From Micrasema longulum (Eukaryota; Arthropoda; Insecta; Trichoptera; Brachycentridae), in assembly GCA_022494885.1 (NCBI GenBank), contig JAGVSM010004562.1:124001-188000 (forward strand): a stretch of DNA of 64,000 nucleotides, given 5' to 3'. The position numbers and the translations under genes are program-made. The notes beneath the pieces are model-generated. The model ran no database searches. It saw nothing but the letters and a program-made list of their open reading frames with translations, and was not told the DNA's origin. Of this stretch, positions 22,658 through 33,245 are shown in pieces; position 1 is the stretch's first letter, and every line of letters starts with the position of its first letter.

Positions 22658-22706
22658 TGACGTCACGAAATGGTTGGCGTTCTTACTTTCACTGACCGCG
22701 GTAAGT
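22658..22706 (+). promoter_or_regulatory. CRE followed by a short ATG exon-like segment and strong splice donor
   Basis: A perfect CRE palindrome TGACGTCA (22658-22665) is followed five bases on by ATG at 22670. The ATG frame runs ten codons (MVGVLTFTDR) to G|GTAAGT at 22700/22701, a near-consensus 5' splice site. A CCAAT motif lies at 22718. The motifs are seen. A transcription start and first exon here are inferred and could be coincidence in 64 kb. No downstream exon was recognised. Confidence 0.25.
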
Positions 22707-22925
22707 TGTATTTCTCCAGCCAATAACAAAACTGACAAGAATCTATGGAATATTGCTTTGACTACTTCATTTGATTGATCGTAATTTGCTTATTTCTACG
22801 TTATGGTTGTTTTTACAAACGTTTTGATTTAGAAAAAACTAGAAAGTTGACATAATCTCTGGTTAAAACAAAAGTATAATGAAGATCATACTCTTTTTGT
22901 TCTATGGTCAAAACGTTCCTTACAA

Positions 22926-22990
22926 GGTGCGGGGGCTTTAAAGCGGAAACCGGAAATACTACACGTATATATAAGGAGTGACGTCATTAT
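22926..22990 (+). promoter_or_regulatory. candidate promoter: tandem ETS sites, TATA, CRE
   Basis: In order: GCGGGGGCTTTAAAGCGGAA with CGGAAACCGGAAAT (two ETS-type GGAA cores), TATATATAAG (TATA-like), and TGACGTCA at 22979-22986. GC-rich next to AT-rich DNA and 320 bp from another CRE. No exon was identified downstream. Regulatory role inferred. Confidence 0.25.
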
Positions 22991-24050
22991 TTACGATTTT
23001 AAAATGAATACTATTTTTAACATTTTTTTATTTATTTTTGCGTGCATTTTTGAGATATTTCCTACTCCAAATTTTTTAAATATTCACGTGTATACGTAAA
23101 CATTTTAAAAATTTAATTCTTGGTTGGGCTGAAATTCCTCATTAACATGAATGACAACTTGTCAGTGTGTGACTACTTAAACGTAATATATTTTTGACAA
23201 CTAACCTTATTAAATCTAAGAATATTTTTAAATTGGAATTACCCTTTCACAAAAACAAATAAAGGGCATTAACGTAAAACAAAAAAATATATTTATCATT
23301 AGTACTTTCCTCAGGAAAAGTCCAATCAACAATTTCCGAAACAGAAGAGTAATCGTTGATTGGAAAACGACAAATTTTATTGGAAAAATGAAATTATAGC
23401 TTATAGTTGATCTTCAAAGTAAAAGAGTGGTGGATGATGCATGGTTGGAAAAAAAACTTAAGCACCGTCACTACTAAACAGATCTAAATAAGATTTCGGA
23501 CTCACGGATTAGAAGTCTAAAGTTCGAACTTCACTCTACAGTAACTTGATTTTCGTTTTCAAATTGTTAGTTATTTATAACTCGTTAAAAATGGCCCCTA
23601 AAATGAAAATAACGGAAATATTAATCATTTTTCGTTTTTTTAAAAAAAGATTTCTTCAAAATTTTTTTTTTTTTTTTAACTTTTTTTATTAAAAGACAGT
23701 TCCACTACAAAATGTCAGTAGTTTAACATTTAATATAACACTCAATTTTACTAAGAAACTCAATGATTTTTTTAAAATTATTGTTGGAATCAAATATGTT
23801 TTACAATTTGAAAATCTAGATATGAAAATTAACTTATTTTACCACTAAAACATAGGCCTTTTCAATCAAAGGTAAAGCAAAGCATTATATAAAAACCTGA
23901 TAATCTGTAAAAAAACGTTAACATGATTTGAAATAAGTTAAATGCGAAACAAACCCACTAATCTCCTATTTAATAATCGTAAAAATATTTGTCTGATTTA
24001 TGTAGCGCTATTTTAAACTTACATTCTAACTAAGCAAACTTTACATATTA
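22991..24050. other. no recognisable feature
   Basis: AT-rich, with poly-T runs near 23663-23690. No supported gene. Confidence 0.35.
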
Positions 24051-24052
24051 TA

Positions 24053-25014
24053 CGGGGCATATCCAAAAAGTAAGAGTACTCAACTTTGGTTTTTAAAAAA
24101 AATAAACAAAAAAAAAATGAACAGTTTATTGTTTGACTTATATGACTTATTTTCCCACCTATTTGCCTTCCTGTTCTATGCACTTTGTAAGTCGTGGCAC
24201 AAGCTTTTTATGCCTTCCTCACAGAACTCTCCAGCCATCTCCTTCGTTCACTTCAAGACCTCTTGTTTCACCTCCTCATATATAAGACATTTTTTTTCAC
24301 CCATGTGAGTCTTCAGAAAAAATAAAAAATGAAAATCTGAAGGCGTTATGTCAGAGGAGTATGCAAGGTGGTTCAAAATATCTCAACCAAACAAGTTCAA
24401 ACAAGTTCAAATTCCAATTCAAATCGCTCAAGGAACTCGCGAGCGCTAGCGACCCGATTCGATTGGTGCTTAAACTCATCTTGAGCACACTTTTTGATAT
24501 TCCAGCTTTTCTGTAATTATTTTGAATAACGGAGATCTGAAAATTTGTGGAAACACCGCAGACATTTCATCTACTGTCAATCGATGGTCTTCACGAATAG
24601 TTTAGTCAATTTTTCGCACTAACTCATCGGTCACAATTGAAGGTCTTCCACTTCTTTGCTCGCTATGAATATTCGTTCTTCCTTCATTACTCTCACGACA
24701 CCATTAAAAGACATTTGTTTGGCTTACAGCACCTTCGCCACCAACAGTTTTCATCCACGCAAAATTTTCAGTCAGAGTTTTTCTTTCCTCGAGAAGGAAC
24801 CTTATGACAGCGCGCACCTCGCACTTGGTGGAATTTCTTATTGACATCTTTCAGAGAAACAAACACTGTGAGGCAAGTTTTGGTACTAACGAGGGCCGCC
24901 GGTGCTCGTTGTGTTCAAGAGAAACCCCCCTACTAATCAGAGTTGCCAACTTTTGGAAAAAAAATCTCACAGCATGAGAGCCAAACAGTACTCTTACTTT
25001 TTGGATATGCCTCG
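24053..25014 (-). mobile_element. mariner-family DNA transposon, internally deleted (962 bp)
   Basis: The element is bounded by 28-bp inverted repeats: CGGGGCATATCCAAAAAGTA ... at 24053-24080, and its complement at 24987-25014, with one mismatch. Each end is flanked by TA, the Tc1/mariner target duplication. Full-length mariners are about 1.3 kb, so roughly 300 bp or more are missing. The left end here is the 3' end of the transposase, which lies on the minus strand. The copy cannot move by itself but may keep functional ends for a transposase supplied in trans. Confidence 0.9.
24176..24847 (-). pseudogene. mariner transposase, frameshifted and internally deleted
   Basis: The likely start is ATG at 24847 (MSIRNSTKCEVRAVIRFL), the N-terminal DNA-binding helix region. 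Downstream, across frameshifts and stops, come EQRSGRPSIVTDELVRKID and TIREDHRLTVDEMSAVFPQI, then EKLEYQKVCSR, the second helix-turn-helix and linker. Then LARAFLERFE runs straight into the C-terminus: YSSDITPSDFHFLFFLKTHM, EEVKQEVLK, FCEEGIKSLCHD, stop at 24176. The last block holds the third catalytic Asp (PSD). The part with the first two Asp residues of the DD34D triad is deleted. It is enzymatically dead. Confidence 0.85.
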
Positions 25015-25016
25015 TA

Positions 25017-26970
25017 TTTTTTGCTTTAAATTGACAATATGATAAATAAAAAATGTGAGATTTTAGTTATGATCTGAACTGACTAGGACTGTTGATGATT
25101 CACAAGTGTGAAAGCAAATATTTCGTTATTTATTATTTTTATTATTATTTATTATTTCAAAAGCGCAACCTCCGAGCCTAGTGTTTGGGCAGCGTCGGAT
25201 TTCGACAAGTTTTCCTCCCATCAAATGCTGATGTAAGAGTAGATTTTTTTTGACGTGTATTTCCCTTAATACAGAGGTTCGATAGCAATTTAAAGGTTTA
25301 CCAGCAGATGGAAAAAACGCGTTATTAAATAAGATTTAAAAAAATAATCCACAACACCATGACCAATTGAGAAAAAAACCTTCTTGGATTTTTTTCTTGC
25401 AACCAGCGGGAATTATTAAAACACAACTAAAGTAAATGAACAATAACATAAACATAATAAGTGACTGCATTTGCAGTGTTAATGTTATCGCAGCTTAAAA
25501 AAGACTGATGTAGAACTTTTCCAGAAAAAAATGTTTTTCTATTGTGTATTGAAATATTAAAGTAAAACAAACAGAGGTAAGCGATTTTGATGAAAATACT
25601 TCTTTTTACTCTTCAATCATGCAGAACAAAAGAGAGCCTCTTCATAAATTATGAATATGCCGCACTGTCAGAATGTTTTATTCAGCAATCGTACTCCGTT
25701 TGATTACCACTATGCCAGAAAAATGAAATTATACGTTATATTTTCATTAACGTGGTTCTTATAACTAGAGTTCTAACAGTACTTTACTGATTTTATATAA
25801 AAAAATGGTAAATAAAATCACAAGACAGAAAAAAGTAAAAAAACTTAAACAATAATAACGTTGTATTATTTTGTCGTAACAGAACATAAGATTGGTAATA
25901 CTGTCTCTCGTCTAACTTTTGATGACAGTTGTTTTTTTACATTAAGGAACTACTCGTATAACAGTACTGACATTAAGAATATCAAACCTTAAAATCAAAC
26001 AGCGATCGTAAATTGTTGAATGTTTTTGTAAACATCAGAGTTCCGTTTACCAAACGCATACAGCTCTTCGTAAAACCATGAGTTTACTGCATGACTATTT
26101 TGGCGACAACATTATTTTCTGAAATAGCCCTCGTCATTGGCCTCCACAAACCTGGGCCTCGATGCCATTGAATTTTAAAACAAACAAACAAATATTTTTG
26201 ATGCAATGGAAGCCAATTAAACACACTGTTTTTTTTTTTTTTTTTTTTTTTTAAATATGTTTTTTAATATTCTCTTATATAATATCTTATTTAACCGAAA
26301 TACCTACCTGTGCAGTTACATTGTGTATGGATATGTACATGTACATGTGTATGTGAGTTTGATATTTGGTTAATTATCATAAACACTTTATTTTATTTTA
26401 GTTTTTGAGTTTTTTTATTTTTATAATTATTATTTTCTTCTTATAAGGCTCAATAATTATCGCAAATGTTATACTCGCTGCATATGTATGTATACTTATT
26501 ATTATGTTATCCGCACTGTAAAATGTACATACATATCTAAATTTAATATCTATTCTTAACTTCTTATTGGTAATATTTATCTTTTAGCTTACGAGAAGGC
26601 CTGTAATTGGATCTTAATATATAATTTAACCTACACTGTAATTAATAAACATTGTAATCTGTTGGCTTTCATAATAAAAAAAAATAACGACGAATTTGTT
26701 AGAAAATCCGACGGAATATTAACTGGACGTACAGAATGCACTACGTTACTGCTGGTTGTTGCAGCAAATCAGGACTTCTGAGTTGTGGAGAGTTGTGAGT
26801 AAAAAATACTATGAAATTAGCCAATCTCGACTTCAAAATAGTAATATATTTTGTGTACGTACATAAAACATGTATTCTATTTATGTTTATAAGTTTCACA
26901 TCACAACCAAAGACTATATATAATGTGTCTCGCTGAGTACTGAATATTCTTTAATAAAATTAGTTATAGG
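25017..26970. other. no recognisable gene; long poly-T
   Basis: AT-rich. 26228-26252 is a T-run of about 25, possibly the tail of a minus-strand retroposon. A GC-richer block lies at 25160-25230 (GCGCAACCTCCGAGCCTAG). Nothing is supported as coding. Confidence 0.35.
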
Positions 26971-26989
26971 ACTTTTGTTCTATGTTTGG

Positions 26990-27175
26990 AGTATATGCTT
27001 TTTAAAATAGCTTCGTAGCTTTGCTGTCGGACGACATCGATTATTTCAAATACTCGTGCGCCAGCTCCACAGCCTGAAGTTCACACACAAACTGTTGACG
27101 AAGAATCAACAGTAAATACCGAGGTGTGGGATATGATGCAAGCGTTTTAGCAAGGATCAATAACACTGCTAAGGT
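26990..27175 (+). other. coding-like stretch, possibly exon or gag-type relic
   Basis: In one plus frame 27057-27172 reads APAPQPEVHTQTVDEESTV and NTEVWDMMQAF, stop, then QGSITLLR. This looks like protein sequence (acidic, low in Lys/Asn repeats) unlike the surrounding DNA. It is followed by AAG|GTAAAC, a possible splice donor. The single in-frame TAG argues for a decayed element or pseudo-exon. No family recognised. Confidence 0.2.
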
Positions 27176-27310
27176 AAACAACATTATTTTATAAAAGAAC
27201 GGCAAAGAGTGACTTAAAAACGATGGAAAATAGGGCTAAATAAAAATACAAAGAAAATTAAACATTTATTTATTTATGCATCAACAGTTTAAAAAAAAAT
27301 ATTTACTGAC

Positions 27311-27430
27311 ATAATTAATTTATTTATTTGATTTTTTGTACATAATGTTATTTGTACATTGGTGGGCCTATTACCAAATAGCAATTTCTTCCAACCTACC
27401 AATAAAACAAAAGTGAAATTTTTATAATTC
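27311..27430 (-). repeat. LINE 3' end, minus orientation
   Basis: Read on the minus strand: ATTGGTAGGTTGGAAGAAATTG, TAATAGGCCCACCAATGTAC, ending AAATCAAATAAATAAATTA. It is the same 3' UTR family as 12.18-12.52 and 18.42-18.52 kb. Confidence 0.55.
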
Positions 27431-28493
27431 AAGTTACAGAACATATTCAATAGAAAATAAAGATTAAAAAGTTAAAGATATATAAAAATAGAAATAAACG
27501 TATTTGTTTATAAATAACCTTACATGAAAACTATTATTCAATGAATAATACTCACAAAAGTGAATAATTTATAATGTAATAAATAATATGAAATATACAA
27601 GAATAATTAAAACTAAACAATTAAGTGAAAATAACATTTAAAAAAAAAAACAACAAAAAGTAAAAAAAAAACGTGACATCTCTAAATATAAGATATCTTC
27701 AAATATAAGAAAAATAATATAAAAATAATCTGGTTAGTAATCAACTAGGTAATAATACTTCAAAGACATGTAATACATTTTTTAGGCAATACAAAAACTA
27801 AAACAAATACAAAAACATTTATTTTATCAGTTGGTTGGAAGAATGTGGCAATAAATCTATCAATGTACAATTTATAATTTGTACAACACGTTAAAATAAA
27901 AAAATACAAAAAAACGTATCCAAGGAAACAAAGTTAATTGAATTAAATATTAAAAAATGAAGCCATTATTTCTTAGAAAAAATAACGAGTGCAATTACAT
28001 TTTAATTAATTAACAGATTTTGTTTTAAGAATATCGAATATTTCTTCAAACATTATTATTTTATGACCCAATTTTTTATTTTGGTTTAATTTTCCGCTGT
28101 AAACATCTCAAAATAATGCAGGTTAAATAAAAACACTTTTAACCTTTGGCGACAAGTTAAAATTAAATTGAGAGTAAAGACTTGAACGAAAAGCTCTCTT
28201 CTAGAATGAATTTACATTTTGCTAATACCTTAAAAGTCTCATTAAACACGCGCTGTTGTCCGTCCGTTATTTATACATATTTATTTAGTCTCAGCCGTTG
28301 TAAGGAGTCTATTTTATAACGGTTTAAATATACCAAAGAAGAGTTATTGTAGCTTGACTTAATTAAGTTGAGTAGATTCAAACATCCCTAGGTCCATTAG
28401 TTTTAAAATCTCTAATTTGAACTTTATTGTGGTCTAATTTAAAGATGCTTGTTAGAGAATGAATGAAATGACTGATCGAATCAACATTTGAAA
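27431..28493. other. no recognisable feature
   Basis: Extremely AT-rich, low-complexity sequence. No gene seen. Confidence 0.4.
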
Positions 28494-28812
28494 TATAATT
28501 AACATATTACAACAGAGATGAAGAACATTTAAGAGAAGGTAATATAGAAGCCCAGGCATCTACAGGCCTTATGACCTGTCAATGGCTGGTTTAAGTGGCC
28601 ACTTTACACACTGTGTAACATTCACCATTCTGCCTATATTTGAACATCTATTTCCTTCAATTCTTTCATCTGTTGATGTTTGTGAAGTTAAAGAGCTGAA
28701 ACTTTTATTTATGTGGGTGAGATTCATCTAATTCAATTATTTCACCTACATACTAGGCAACGCCTGAAAATATTATTTTTTCAATTTCTATACTTCTTCA
28801 TGGACTAGGTAA
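28494..28812 (+). repeat. FB1, well-preserved plus copy without the right arm
   Basis: In order: AACATATTACAACAGAGATG, AAGAGAAGGTAATATAGAAG, CATCTACAGGCCTTATGACC, GGTTTAAGTGGCCACTTTAC, TGTGTAACATTCACCATTCT, ATCTGTTGATGTTTGTGAAG, GAGATTCATCTAATTC, CATACTAGGCAACGCCTGAA, and CTTCTTCATGGACTAGGT. It stops there without the inverted terminal arm. Useful as a reference for the FB1 body. Confidence 0.75.
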
Positions 28813-29200
28813 TTTGCGATATTTGATGATGCAATATTTCACTCCAAAGTTGCTCTGTCTTTCAGTACCAGACGGTTTTACACACAAGTGCAAGTCAAAA
28901 TTTTTTCACCGGAGGAATAATTTGCATACTAAATATAAATTCTGCTTAAAATACGAAAAATTTCACGAGTAAAAATTAGGTTATGTAATTATTTTTTCAC
29001 GTTCATCTAGAGAGAACGCTGTATTTAAGTAGAATTGTACTTGAAACAAACGAATTCATATTTTCAGAAATTCGTATGTTTTTTTTCTTTCTTAATACTT
29101 GCAAAAACAATTATTATTCTGCAAAAATAACGTTATTATTATTGTATTGATTTTAAGCGGTATTAAAGCTGATATGCTTAAATTTATTTCAACAAAAGTT
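28813..29200. other. no recognisable feature
   Basis: AT-rich, nothing supported. Confidence 0.35.
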
Positions 29201-29204
29201 GGTT

Positions 29205-29975
29205 GTTGGCGCACTTTAACTTTTCCGAAACAAATCTAGTCCGTTTTTGAACCCATTGACACGACACATATAGATCAGCTCTTGTGGTAGCTTATTCTAA
29301 CCATCGACTACCCCATTGCTCAGAAAATGATTCCGTGGATTTATATTGAATCTCATTTTCTCCAGCTTGAGACTGTGGCCTTGAAGACAAGGAACTTGTT
29401 TAAACTTGAACGTGGGATCCAAATTTGGGCAACTATAGTGACTTTTAAGTATCTTGTCTCTATTACATAGGTCACCCCTTTCTCGCCGTTCCTGCAGTGT
29501 TGTGAGACCGAGAGTTTTCAGTCTCTCCACATGTGGAAGCTGTTTTAGGCTCGGCGACAATTCTGTAGCTCGTCTTTGGGCTTTTTACAACAAGATTATA
29601 CACATCCTTAACAAAATAGGGATCCCATATCTGAAACCCGTATTTGAGAGTAGGTCTGATATGGGGTTTGTATATTTTCAGTAGCATATTCGATGTTAAA
29701 TATGAAAAGGCTTTTTTTATCAAGTTGATATTAAAATCGGATTTTTTTGATATGTTTAATTTGTAACATTTCCATTTAAAATCATCTGTAATTGTTATTC
29801 CGAGGTCTTTTTGTTGTTTCACAACTTTCAAATCTACATCATTTGGGCTATATATAAGTTTGGGGGTTTTCGAGCCGATGTGAGAAACTGTAGATTCGTT
29901 AACATTGGGTGTGAGAAGCCATTTATTGGGCCATTCATGAATATTGTCCAGTACGTTGTTAATGTACGTGAATCA
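29205..29975 (-). pseudogene. LINE reverse transcriptase, thumb to C-terminus (CR1/L2-like)
   Basis: This is the longest RT piece in the window. On the minus strand from about 29970: VLDNIHEWPNKWLLTPNVNE, GSKTPKLIYSP, KQQKDLGITITDDFKW (the DLGV thumb motif), KAFSYLTSNMLLKIYKPHIR, PTLKYGFQIWDPYF (L-x-YG-x-x-W), then after a frame shift LPHVERLKTLGLTTLQERRE, RGDL, PCLQGHSLKLEKMRFN, NHFLSNGVVDG, then NKLPQELI and NGFKNGLDLF. RGHSLKL...R...F.SxRVVxxWNxLP is a CR1/L2-type C-terminal signature. The catalytic palm lies upstream and is missing. Two or three frame breaks make it inactive. A weak relative may exist at 48.24-48.48 kb. Confidence 0.8.
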
Positions 29976-30232
29976 AATTACTTATTCGCTGATTTGTAAG
30001 TCCCGATCTATTGAGTATCAAGTGTTATAACACGGATTTAATTTTTAAGAAGTTGGGGCATGAAAAAAAATGTTTATAATGTAAATAACCAAAGTAAAAT
30101 AAAAATCTATCCATCAAAATTTGGTTCTCTTTGTTAAATTGTGGTTCAAGGTATAAGAAGATGGAGATAGACAAATTTTACATACTTTGATCAACGTTAG
30201 ATTTGCTAGTTTGCTGGTTGGTTAAAAACCTG
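29976..30232. other. no recognisable feature
   Basis: AT-rich spacer. Confidence 0.3.
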
Positions 30233-30432
30233 AGAAAGTGAGAGCACTCGCCCCCTACCTAATAGGCCGCTACTTTAAGAACTTGGGCTTGGAGGAAGAG
30301 ATTTAGCAATATAAGAAGTTTCGTCCTCCACCAAATAGCCAGGCTCTTTAAAGACCTAGCTTTGGAGTGCGAGAACTAACTTACGAGGACCCGTCACAAT
30401 AGATCTTTTAAAGTCGCACCGACGCTAGGACC
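30233..30432 (+). repeat. dispersed repeat DR4, plus copy
   Basis: Matches 33400-33600 in inverse orientation. Shared blocks in order: CTCGCCCCCTACCTAA, TTTAGCAATATAAGAA, GCTCTTTAAAGACCTAGCTT, GAGAACTAACTTACGAGGAC, CCGTCACAATAGATCT. Not classified. The other copy lies inside a 118-codon open frame, so the repeat may be a relic of a coding region. Confidence 0.6.
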
Positions 30433-30519
30433 TTATTTAGCACTGACCTCCACCTACGAAAATAAGAATAAAGTCATTTGATCAAGTTTTTATATAATAA
30501 TTTATCAGCATAAATTTGC

Positions 30520-30590
30520 TGGTTTACATGGTGTAGTGGCTAAGATGCTTGCTTTACTCACTCAATGTTATTTTCGTTTCCTAGTGAGTA
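30520..30590 (+). repeat. tRNA-like SINE-2 head fragment
   Basis: ACATGGTGTAGTGGCTAAGA then TGCTTGCTTTACTCACTCAA resembles a tRNA A-box half. It is related to the complement of the SINE-2 heads at 53.1 and 59.4 kb (CAAGCATCTTGAGAGAGTGG). Truncated within the head. Confidence 0.35.
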
Positions 30591-30633
30591 ATAAATAAAG
30601 TTTTTTTTTTTATAATGTGATTTTTTTCGTACC

Positions 30634-31194
30634 TTGAAACACCCAGAAAACTGTTTCAATATTTGTTCGGAACAACTCTCAACCAAATCTACATTCACCT
30701 ACTTGTCCTTCCTATTTCCTAGCACACTCCACGTAACAATAATCACGCGTGTGAGGGCCGCAATTTTTTTTAATCTTCAGTACACAAATAATATTCAACA
30801 AGTAAAGTGCTCACATCAAATTATCAATAGCCGAGCTGTGCCAGCGTCTTTTTGGACCGCCAGCACCACATACAAGCTGTGCCGTCGAGAGACCGCCAGC
30901 TTCTCCACAAGCTTCCAGTATCACATCACGCCTCATCATCAGCAGGTGAGTGGAGTTGGGCAACCTTCCTACCCCAACAATACCGTCCACTCTCCGAATT
31001 ATTCTCCTCGATATATTTCTTTACAGCTCGTCCACTCCGCAACATTGTTATTGACCCCCGATAGAGGTAAAAAACCCAAAATGATGGTACAAATACGATG
31101 TTCTATGAACCATTTAGAAAAGAAGAGTATAAGGTTTTTTAAAAAATATTTTCAATGTATACGATCAACCATTGTATCCTTTTTTTATTTTTGA
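30634..31194 (+). CDS. longest open frame in window; gene-like centre with a possible 81-nt intron
   Basis: The open frame is 186 codons from ATG 30634, unrecognised. Its centre (about 30830-31070) is much richer in GC than its surroundings: SRAVPASFWTASTTYKLCRR, ETASFSTSFQYHITPHHQQ. The sequence reads CAG|GTGAGT at 30945/30946 and TTTCTTTACAG|CTC at 31026/31027, a textbook donor and acceptor enclosing 81 nt, a normal size for an insect intron. Splicing keeps the frame (81 is divisible by three). A second frame (30852-) would end soon after the acceptor, at CGATAG. No domain was recognised and both ends of the open frame are AT-rich and low in complexity. It may be an exon pair of a host gene, a non-coding transcript or an element fragment. 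Confidence 0.3.
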   Translation: MKHPENCFNICSEQLSTKSTFTYLSFLFPSTLHVTIITRVRAAIFFNLQYTNNIQQVKCSHQIINSRAVPASFWTASTTYKLCRRETASFSTSFQYHITPHHQQVSGVGQPSYPNNTVHSPNYSPRYISLQLVHSATLLLTPDRGKKPKMMVQIRCSMNHLEKKSIRFFKKYFQCIRSTIVSFFYF

Positions 31195-31640
31195 AGACTT
31201 TTCCATATTTGGCTGTAAATACTTTAATATAATACTTGTTATTACGATGGCAACGTTTCAAGTTTACACATTTAGATATTTTGCGCCCCTAACAATTGTA
31301 CGCCAATTCCCTTCGAGTATTCTTACTAAATTTCAATGAGAATTTTTAATGGTTTATTCATGTCCAAAAATGTCCTTTCTTGAATAAATTTGTATACAGA
31401 TATGAGAGAGGGTTTGTTTACTGCCGTCTCAGTAAAGATCTGCATAAATTGGAATATTTTTTTCCACTCTTTGAAGAGTTTCTTGGTCCTCTTTATCTTT
31501 CCATCTCTAAAGCGATTAATTATTGTACTCGAGTACAATTTCATCAATTTCCCGTAGCACTGAACTTCCTCAGTCCATGAACACTAAATACCCGTGTTTC
31601 TACACTTTTATCTAGTTTCAAATAAGATGTTTCGATGTAG
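31195..31640. other. no recognisable feature
   Basis: AT-rich. Opposing short open frames at 31326-31580 mirror each other and have no recognised family. Confidence 0.3.
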
Positions 31641-31805
31641 AACCTTAACCGTGGTAGGCAATCGCACCGTCTACTACAGTGCGGTCTGACTTTTCTCCAC
31701 TAGGTTCCATCTTTTAGAATTCTTACCTCAAAAACAATCGTCCAGGGTTTGATTCTGTTTCGCACACAAAACTGTATTCTTCATCCATCAGTCCGACACA
31801 GACTT
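31641..31805 (+). repeat. weak dispersed repeat, shared with 39.66-39.78 kb
   Basis: CACAAAACTGTATTCTTCATC then CATCAGTCCGACACAGACTTAT resembles CAGAATTGTATTCTCCATCC then GAAAACTGACTTATC near 39731. Similarity is patchy. Possibly the body of a SINE. Confidence 0.3.
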
Positions 31806-32666
31806 ATGCAATTGATCATAATTCATTTTAATGTTGTTTTTTAGTAAAATATTAATTTAACGCCGCTTTGTACATAATTTCCAAAAATATTAAAAGTCGT
31901 TCAGTAATTAGGTTATTCCAATAAAGTAAAAATTTAAGTACCCCTTTGTTTGTGCCGTGAATATAAAAATGAAACTCATAATTATTTTGAGCGTTGGATT
32001 TAGGACATTTTATTAACACTTTCGGTATATTTAAGTTCGAAAACAAAGCACCAAGGAGATTTATCACTTTGTACGCTTTCCATTTATTATCATAATCTGC
32101 ATAATAAATTAGGACATACAAATACTAAGGCTTTGGTAACAAGTATTTACCTTGTTATTTGAATACCTCTTATAGAAAAGGGCATAAAAATCCAACGAAA
32201 ATATTTTATCTCTCAGTAAGTAAGCTGATATCCTTTTATTATACGACAGCCTGTCGTTAATGGCGGGAAACTCCGAAAACTGGCATTTCTTCTCCCCAAA
32301 ACACAATACACTTCCCAGAAACCGCTCGGAAGAGGAAGTTTTTGCATTTGAAAACAGTTGAAAGTGCAATAAAAAAAGACAACTCAGGACTTTGGGATAA
32401 AACGAGTTTCAATATAGTTCTGAAGGAAACTACTCGCAATCATACTGGGAAATATTATATTTGTAACGATATTTCTAGACTCAAAGAGAAAAAAAAGAAA
32501 AAATTAAAAAGAAAACGAGAAGTTTTACTTCTGAAATTAAATCTGTAAAGTGTGTTTATATTTCTGTTGTTGAATTTATTATAAAACACGTTCATTCTAA
32601 CAAAGTTTAAGAAAAATACCGATATCAAATGTGTCATTTTGGCCCTTCTATGTAGATCGCTATAAA
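31806..32666. other. no recognisable gene
   Basis: AT-rich, with several mutually overlapping short open frames on both strands (31.85-32.64 kb). None resembles a known protein, and their overlap suggests low stop density rather than coding. Confidence 0.35.
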
Positions 32667-33245
32667 TCTATATAAATAAAAAGAAATGTTCCTATGTGTG
32701 TCCTCGATATACTAAATAACTACTCTACCGATTTACGTGCGGTTTTCAGCAAAATTATGAACTTTGTTATAGGCATATTTATAGATTAAATTCTCAATAC
32801 GTTAAGTAAAAAGAAAGTTAGGAAAGTAAATGTTTCATTTATCTTTAATCATGACTGCATTCGACAAAAACAAAAATTGGAGGTAGTTATTTATTTGTTC
32901 GCAAAAAAGTTTTTTTTGAATATTTAAACACAACATTTGTTTTTTATGTCTCCCAATCAGATTATTTCCGTAAATTTCTTATAATTTCTGCCTATTTATT
33001 TCTTTATGCTAGATTTTCAGTTATGCTAAAATAATATTAACTGACATTTAATAAATTTTCGAAAATCGTATTTTCACACAAAATTCACCCCTGTTGGTAA
33101 GATGATCAGAGTTTGACATTGGCAAAAAGAACTTTTTATTTGAAAATGAATTATTTCAAATTTTAGAATCAATCATAAACAAGTACCTAAGCACCTACTC
33201 ACCATTGAAAAGTTACGCCGTCTTTTTTACGTTTATCCAAACGGA
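32667..33245 (+). mobile_element. Helitron-like element, copy 3 (5' end present, 3' end lost)
   Basis: Begins A|TCTATATAAATAAAAAGAAA, the 5' TC type of start, then TATGTGTGTCCTCGATATAC, CTCTACCGATTTACGTGCGG, and later CACCCCTGTTGGTAAG, AATCATAAACAAGTACCTAA. It ends after the complement of the THAP-like exon end (on minus: LDKRKKDGVTFQW, followed by an intact GTGAGTAGG donor). The CTAG terminus is missing and a different sequence containing DR4 follows. Confidence 0.6.

Noticed and set aside
24117..24308. Plus-strand 63-codon frame
   Set aside because: It is antisense to the mariner transposase C-terminus.
26228..26252. Poly-T run as a pol III terminator
   Set aside because: No A/B box lies upstream in the right orientation; more likely the tail of a minus-strand retroposon or simple repeat.
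29454..29684. Plus-strand 76-codon frame
   Set aside because: It is antisense to the CR1/L2-like RT fragment, which has far better motif support.
32109..32637. Several overlapping frames on both strands as a compact gene cluster
   Set aside because: They overlap one another in conflicting frames, have no recognised domain and no splice or start context.
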